Shown piece after piece: positions 61,571 through 64,000 of a stretch of 64,000 bases of DNA. Within the stretch, counting starts at the first letter, position 1, and every line of letters starts with the position of its first letter. The translations under genes and the position numbers were made by a program. The notes below the pieces were generated by a model, which made no database searches, was not told the DNA's origin, and saw only the letters and a program-made list of their open reading frames with translations. The DNA is from Kerstersia similis (GTDB lineage Bacteria > Pseudomonadota > Gammaproteobacteria > Burkholderiales > Burkholderiaceae_B). The DNA is taken from positions 124,001-188,000 of the forward strand of contig NZ_CBCSIQ010000001.1 of assembly GCF_965139615.1 (NCBI RefSeq). Reading direction: 5' to 3'.

Positions 61571-62740
61571 ATGGAAGCAGGAAGCGCACAACGGCCCAGC
61601 AGCGCCGTGAGGCAGGCAGCCACGACATGCCTGCTGCGCCTGAGGGACAAGACCCTGGTACAGCGTTGCGGCCGCCTGTCGCCGCGGGCGGCCATGCGTG
61701 CAGCGGCAGCCGTGTTGGCGCCGGAGGACATACGGCGTTCGGCGGCCTGGGTGGTTCAAGGGGCCGAGCCGGAACAGGGGGGCTGGGACGGACTGGAAGG
61801 CATCCATGGTGCGCCCGCTGCGCAGGCTGGCGTTTGGCCAGGCACTGGCCATGTCAGTGCCTGGCCGCTGTGGTTTCGCGAGACGCGTGCGCAGGCGCAA
61901 AAACCATTGCTGTACATGCTGCATTCGTCATCGCTGGCGGGCTTGCATGCCGCTTTGGACGAAAGCCGGCAGCGGGGCGTTTTCTTCAACGAGGCTGAAA
62001 TCCGCGCGTCGGCCTGGCCCAAAAGCGTGCAGCCTGCATTGCCGCTTTGGCTATCGTCCAGTATGGTTGGCGTACCCTATGATCCGGCTTCCGGTGCGGA
62101 AGTGCTCGCCATGTTGCGAGTGGCATTGCGCTGGGTTTATGTCGATGGCAAGGCGGATTTTGTTTATTTCTCCATGCATGACGATGCGATCGCGTCGGCA
62201 GCGCTGCCATGGCGCCAAGCTTGGCAGGCATTCAAGGGCATGTATCGTCTGTCCGGGCCTTTGCCGCCGCACACAGCCGGCGTGCGGCTGCTGGGAGCGG
62301 GACGGACGCTTGGTGCCGTCAGGCAGGCAGCGGCCTTGCTGGCGGACGACTGGGGCGTTGCCAGCGAAGTCTGGAGCTGTCCGAGCTATACCCGCCTGGC
62401 GCGGGACGGGCATGCGGCGGAACGCTGGAATCTGCTGCATCCTCGGGCGCGGCCGAAGTCGGCGCATATCCATGAGTGCCTGGCAGGCAGTCGCATGCCT
62501 GTAATTGCCGTGACTGGCTATAGTCACTTCATTGCCGCTCAGATCGGTGCGTTCGTCCCGGGGCGGTTCCAGGCGCTGGGGGCGGATTCCTTGCGTACGG
62601 CAGGCGAGGGTGCGGGCACTGCGCTGGAGGCGCGCTGGATCGTTGTGAAAGCGCTCATGAGCCTGGTGGCAGACGGTTTCTTGCCGCCAGTCGTGATACA
62701 GCAGGCCCTGCAGCGCTATCAACCGGGCCAGTCAGACTGA
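61571..62740 (+). CDS. Orphan C-terminal half of a pyruvate dehydrogenase E1 (AceE)-like protein
   Basis: 389 residues from ATG 61571 (GAGGGAG ahead). It aligns with the C-terminal half of homodimeric AceE: V-P-Y-D-P-A-S-G-A-E-V (about 168), V-R-L-L-G-A-G-R-T-L (238), D-D-W-G-V-A-S-E-V-W-S-C-P-S-Y-T-R-L-A-R-D-G and E-R-W-N-L-L-H-P (284). The thiamine-diphosphate GDG domain and the catalytic loop of the N-terminal half are absent, and the first 100 residues are unrecognisable. The AceE glutamates and histidines near the N-E-N-Y segment are replaced (H-D-D-A-I). It cannot be a complete E1. It shares operator copy A with a nearby aceE paralogue. Confidence 0.8.
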   Translation: MEAGSAQRPSSAVRQAATTCLLRLRDKTLVQRCGRLSPRAAMRAAAAVLAPEDIRRSAAWVVQGAEPEQGGWDGLEGIHGAPAAQAGVWPGTGHVSAWPLWFRETRAQAQKPLLYMLHSSSLAGLHAALDESRQRGVFFNEAEIRASAWPKSVQPALPLWLSSSMVGVPYDPASGAEVLAMLRVALRWVYVDGKADFVYFSMHDDAIASAALPWRQAWQAFKGMYRLSGPLPPHTAGVRLLGAGRTLGAVRQAAALLADDWGVASEVWSCPSYTRLARDGHAAERWNLLHPRARPKSAHIHECLAGSRMPVIAVTGYSHFIAAQIGAFVPGRFQALGADSLRTAGEGAGTALEARWIVVKALMSLVADGFLPPVVIQQALQRYQPGQSD

Positions 62741-62743
62741 GTC

Positions 62744-62772
62744 AGACCAGACCAAGTTTTGGCCTGGTCTTT
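62744..62772. terminator. Terminator between AceE C-half and marR
   Basis: AGACCAG (62744-62750) pairs with CTGGTCT (62764-62770), with CCAA/TTGG inside, followed by TT. Lies between convergent stops. Confidence 0.55.
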
Positions 62773-62776
62773 GCAT

Positions 62777-63235
62777 CTATTTGCGTGCCTGGCCGGTAGC
62801 GGCGCGCACGGCGGCTGCCGTGCGGTTGAGGCCATCTGCCAGGACGGCCTGTTCAGCCTGGCCGAACTGGCTGAGGAAGAGTTCGGCGACTGTCGATTCA
62901 TAAACCTGCCACATCTTTTTGCGCAGCACCCGGCCGCTTTCGGTAATGGAGGCGAAGGCGGCGCGCCCGTCGGCGGCCGAACGCGAACGCGTGACCAGGC
63001 CTTCCTGTTCCAGGCGGTCGATCAGGCGGGTCAGGTTATAGCGCTCGATGGCCAGGACATCCGCCAGCTCGTGCATCCGGCGGGTGCCGTCCGGCCCGCT
63101 CTCCAGGCCCCAGAGCGCGTCATACCAGGCGTAGCCCGGCAGGCCGGCGGCTGCCAGGCGATGCTCGATTTCCCGAATCATCATGCGGTGCGCGCGCACA
63201 AATGAATACCAGAGATCAGACGGCTCGGACGGCAT
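62777..63235 (-). CDS. MarR-family transcriptional regulator
   Basis: 152 residues from ATG 63235 with AGGAG ahead; a longer frame to 63277 is less likely. Winged helix-turn-helix: M-H-E-L-A-D-V-L-A-I-E-R-Y-N-L-T-R-L-I-D (about 55-75) and wing D-G-R-A-A-F-A-S-I-T. It divides two aceE-like genes; near its start is a perfect palindrome, and both flanking promoters carry the same 41-bp element. Ligand unknown. Confidence 0.9.
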   Translation of the reverse strand: MPSEPSDLWYSFVRAHRMMIREIEHRLAAAGLPGYAWYDALWGLESGPDGTRRMHELADVLAIERYNLTRLIDRLEQEGLVTRSRSAADGRAAFASITESGRVLRKKMWQVYESTVAELFLSQFGQAEQAVLADGLNRTAAAVRAATGQARK

Positions 63236-63264
63236 GAAGGGGCTCCTGGGCAGGGACGGGATGG

Positions 63265-63278
63265 ATTGCATATGCAAT
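63265..63278. promoter_or_regulatory. Perfect palindrome upstream of marR
   Basis: ATTGCATATGCAAT, 14 bases, 30 bases ahead of the marR start. Shares ATTGCA half-sites with copies A and B; likely autoregulation. Confidence 0.6.
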
Positions 63279-63300
63279 TTTATCCCAGCCCTGTCTTCTC

Positions 63301-63341
63301 AATATAATTGCAAATGCTATTATTGCATTTGCAATCGTATG
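63301..63341. promoter_or_regulatory. 41-bp MarR-type operator/promoter, copy B
   Basis: Same element as copy A (35 of 41 identical), with ATTGCAAAT and ATTTGCAAT arms around ATTATTG. About 90 bases before the aceE paralogue and 65 from marR, so it could act on both. Confidence 0.8.
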
Positions 63342-63431
63342 CCGGGGCAGCCAGGCGGCCAGGGGCCGCGCAGCACCCCTGGGGCTTGCGACGCGTGTTT
63401 AGACAACGCCACAACCACTTGGAGGCCTGCC

Positions 63432-64000
63432 ATGATGCAGTCAAGCGCATTTTCCGACGTTGATCCCCAAGAGACACGAGAGTGGCTCGAGGCGCTGGAG
63501 GCCGTGGTGGCGGCCGAAGGGCGGCCGCGGGCGCACTATCTGCTCGACCAACTGAGTGATTTCGACGCCGAACGGCATGGCGATTTGCATGGCCGGGTGA
63601 CAACGCCCTATGTCAACACCATTGGCCGGGCCCGCCAGCCTGCCTATCCCGGTGATCTGGCCATCGAGCAGCGCCTGAACGCCTATATCCGCTGGAATGC
63701 CATGGTGACTGTCCTGCGGGCGGGCAAGCATTCCAATGTCGGCGGCCATATCGCTACCTATCAATCGGCAGCCGTGCTGTACGACGTTGGGTTCAATCAT
63801 TTCTTTCGTGGCCGTACCGACAGCTTCGGTGGCGACATGGTCTATATCCAGGGTCACTCGGCGCCAGGCATCTATGCCCGGGCCTATCTGGAAGGGCGCA
63901 TCAGCGAAGCCCAGCTGGACAATTTCCGCCGCGAGGCGGGCCGTGATGGCCTGTCTTCCTATCCGCACCCGCGCCTGATGCCGGAGTTCTGGCAATTTCC
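63432..64000 (+). CDS. Pyruvate dehydrogenase E1 (AceE-type) paralogue, N-terminal part
   Basis: Open from ATG 63432 (GGAGG ahead; a second ATG follows) to the window end: 189 residues. D-V-D-P-Q-E-T-R-E-W-L-E-A-L-E-A and G-R-P-R-A-H-Y-L-L-D-Q-L are the AceE N-terminal signature; N-V-G-G-H-I-A-T-Y-Q-S-A-A and V-G-F-N-H-F-F also match. Homodimeric E1 of an alpha-keto-acid dehydrogenase. Its MarR neighbour and the orphan C-half suggest a specialised, not housekeeping, E1. Confidence 0.88.
   Translation, partial: MMQSSAFSDVDPQETREWLEALEAVVAAEGRPRAHYLLDQLSDFDAERHGDLHGRVTTPYVNTIGRARQPAYPGDLAIEQRLNAYIRWNAMVTVLRAGKHSNVGGHIATYQSAAVLYDVGFNHFFRGRTDSFGGDMVYIQGHSAPGIYARAYLEGRISEAQLDNFRREAGRDGLSSYPHPRLMPEFWQF

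Overview
This is a GC-rich chromosomal window, densely packed with genes, from a betaproteobacterium. The gene set and order (hom-thrC, hpnCDE, alr-SDR-radA, potFGHI, argA-hrpA, dnaE, FNR with the TTGAT-type helix) suggest the Burkholderiales, most likely Alcaligenaceae (Bordetella/Achromobacter/Kerstersia relatives). I could not run a search, so the genus is open. No rRNA, tRNA, CRISPR array, transposase or prophage genes were seen.

Layout. 1-8 kb: the tail of an amidohydrolase, an FNR-type regulator with an FNR-like box upstream, PIN-PhoH ATPase, peroxiredoxin, a DMT exporter and two convergent L,D-transpeptidases. 8-11 kb: hom-thrC, preceded by what looks like the last codons of a lost alaC-like aminotransferase. 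11-16.5 kb: hpnCDE (squalene synthesis for hopanoids), S-formylglutathione hydrolase, alanine racemase. 16.5-25 kb: an SDR with a broken active site, RadA, a nucleotidyltransferase, a VOC protein, LysR plus DASS transporter, a queuosine-precursor transporter (yhhQ) under a compact preQ1-I-like riboswitch, and a FUSC efflux protein. 25.5-30 kb: a three-gene peptidoglycan O-acetylation-type operon (MBOAT, DUF459 SGNH, Ape1-like esterase). 30-33 kb: TRAP transporter. 33-40.6 kb: truncated haemoglobin, Kdo kinase, potFGHI with a coupled ArsC-like gene, rpiA, and phoU behind a PHO box. 40.7-56 kb: an 8-bp tandem repeat before a muconate-isomerase-like gene, then yggX, argA, hrpA, dienelactone hydrolase, AEC transporter, lpxO, dnaE and betT.

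56.4-61.4 kb is the most unusual part. It reads as a magnesium locus: a short acidic, proline-containing leader ORF (MgtL-like); a 582-residue protein fusing a soluble remnant of an MgtA-type P-type ATPase (actuator domain, no membrane helices, no TGES) to an outer-membrane porin; then three consecutive, diverged CorA-family genes, the middle one with SMN in place of the GMN filter. The parts suggest an envelope-spanning Mg2+ uptake system in which an mgtA control region has been taken over by a porin and linked to CorA channels. This is inference from sequence only.

61.4-64 kb is a second unusual unit. An orphan C-terminal half of a pyruvate-dehydrogenase E1 (AceE) and a divergently placed AceE paralogue (cut by the window edge) flank a MarR regulator. 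Both acquire the same 41-bp palindromic AT-rich operator/promoter element (35 of 41 identical), and a further perfect palindrome lies next to marR, so all three genes probably form one MarR regulon.
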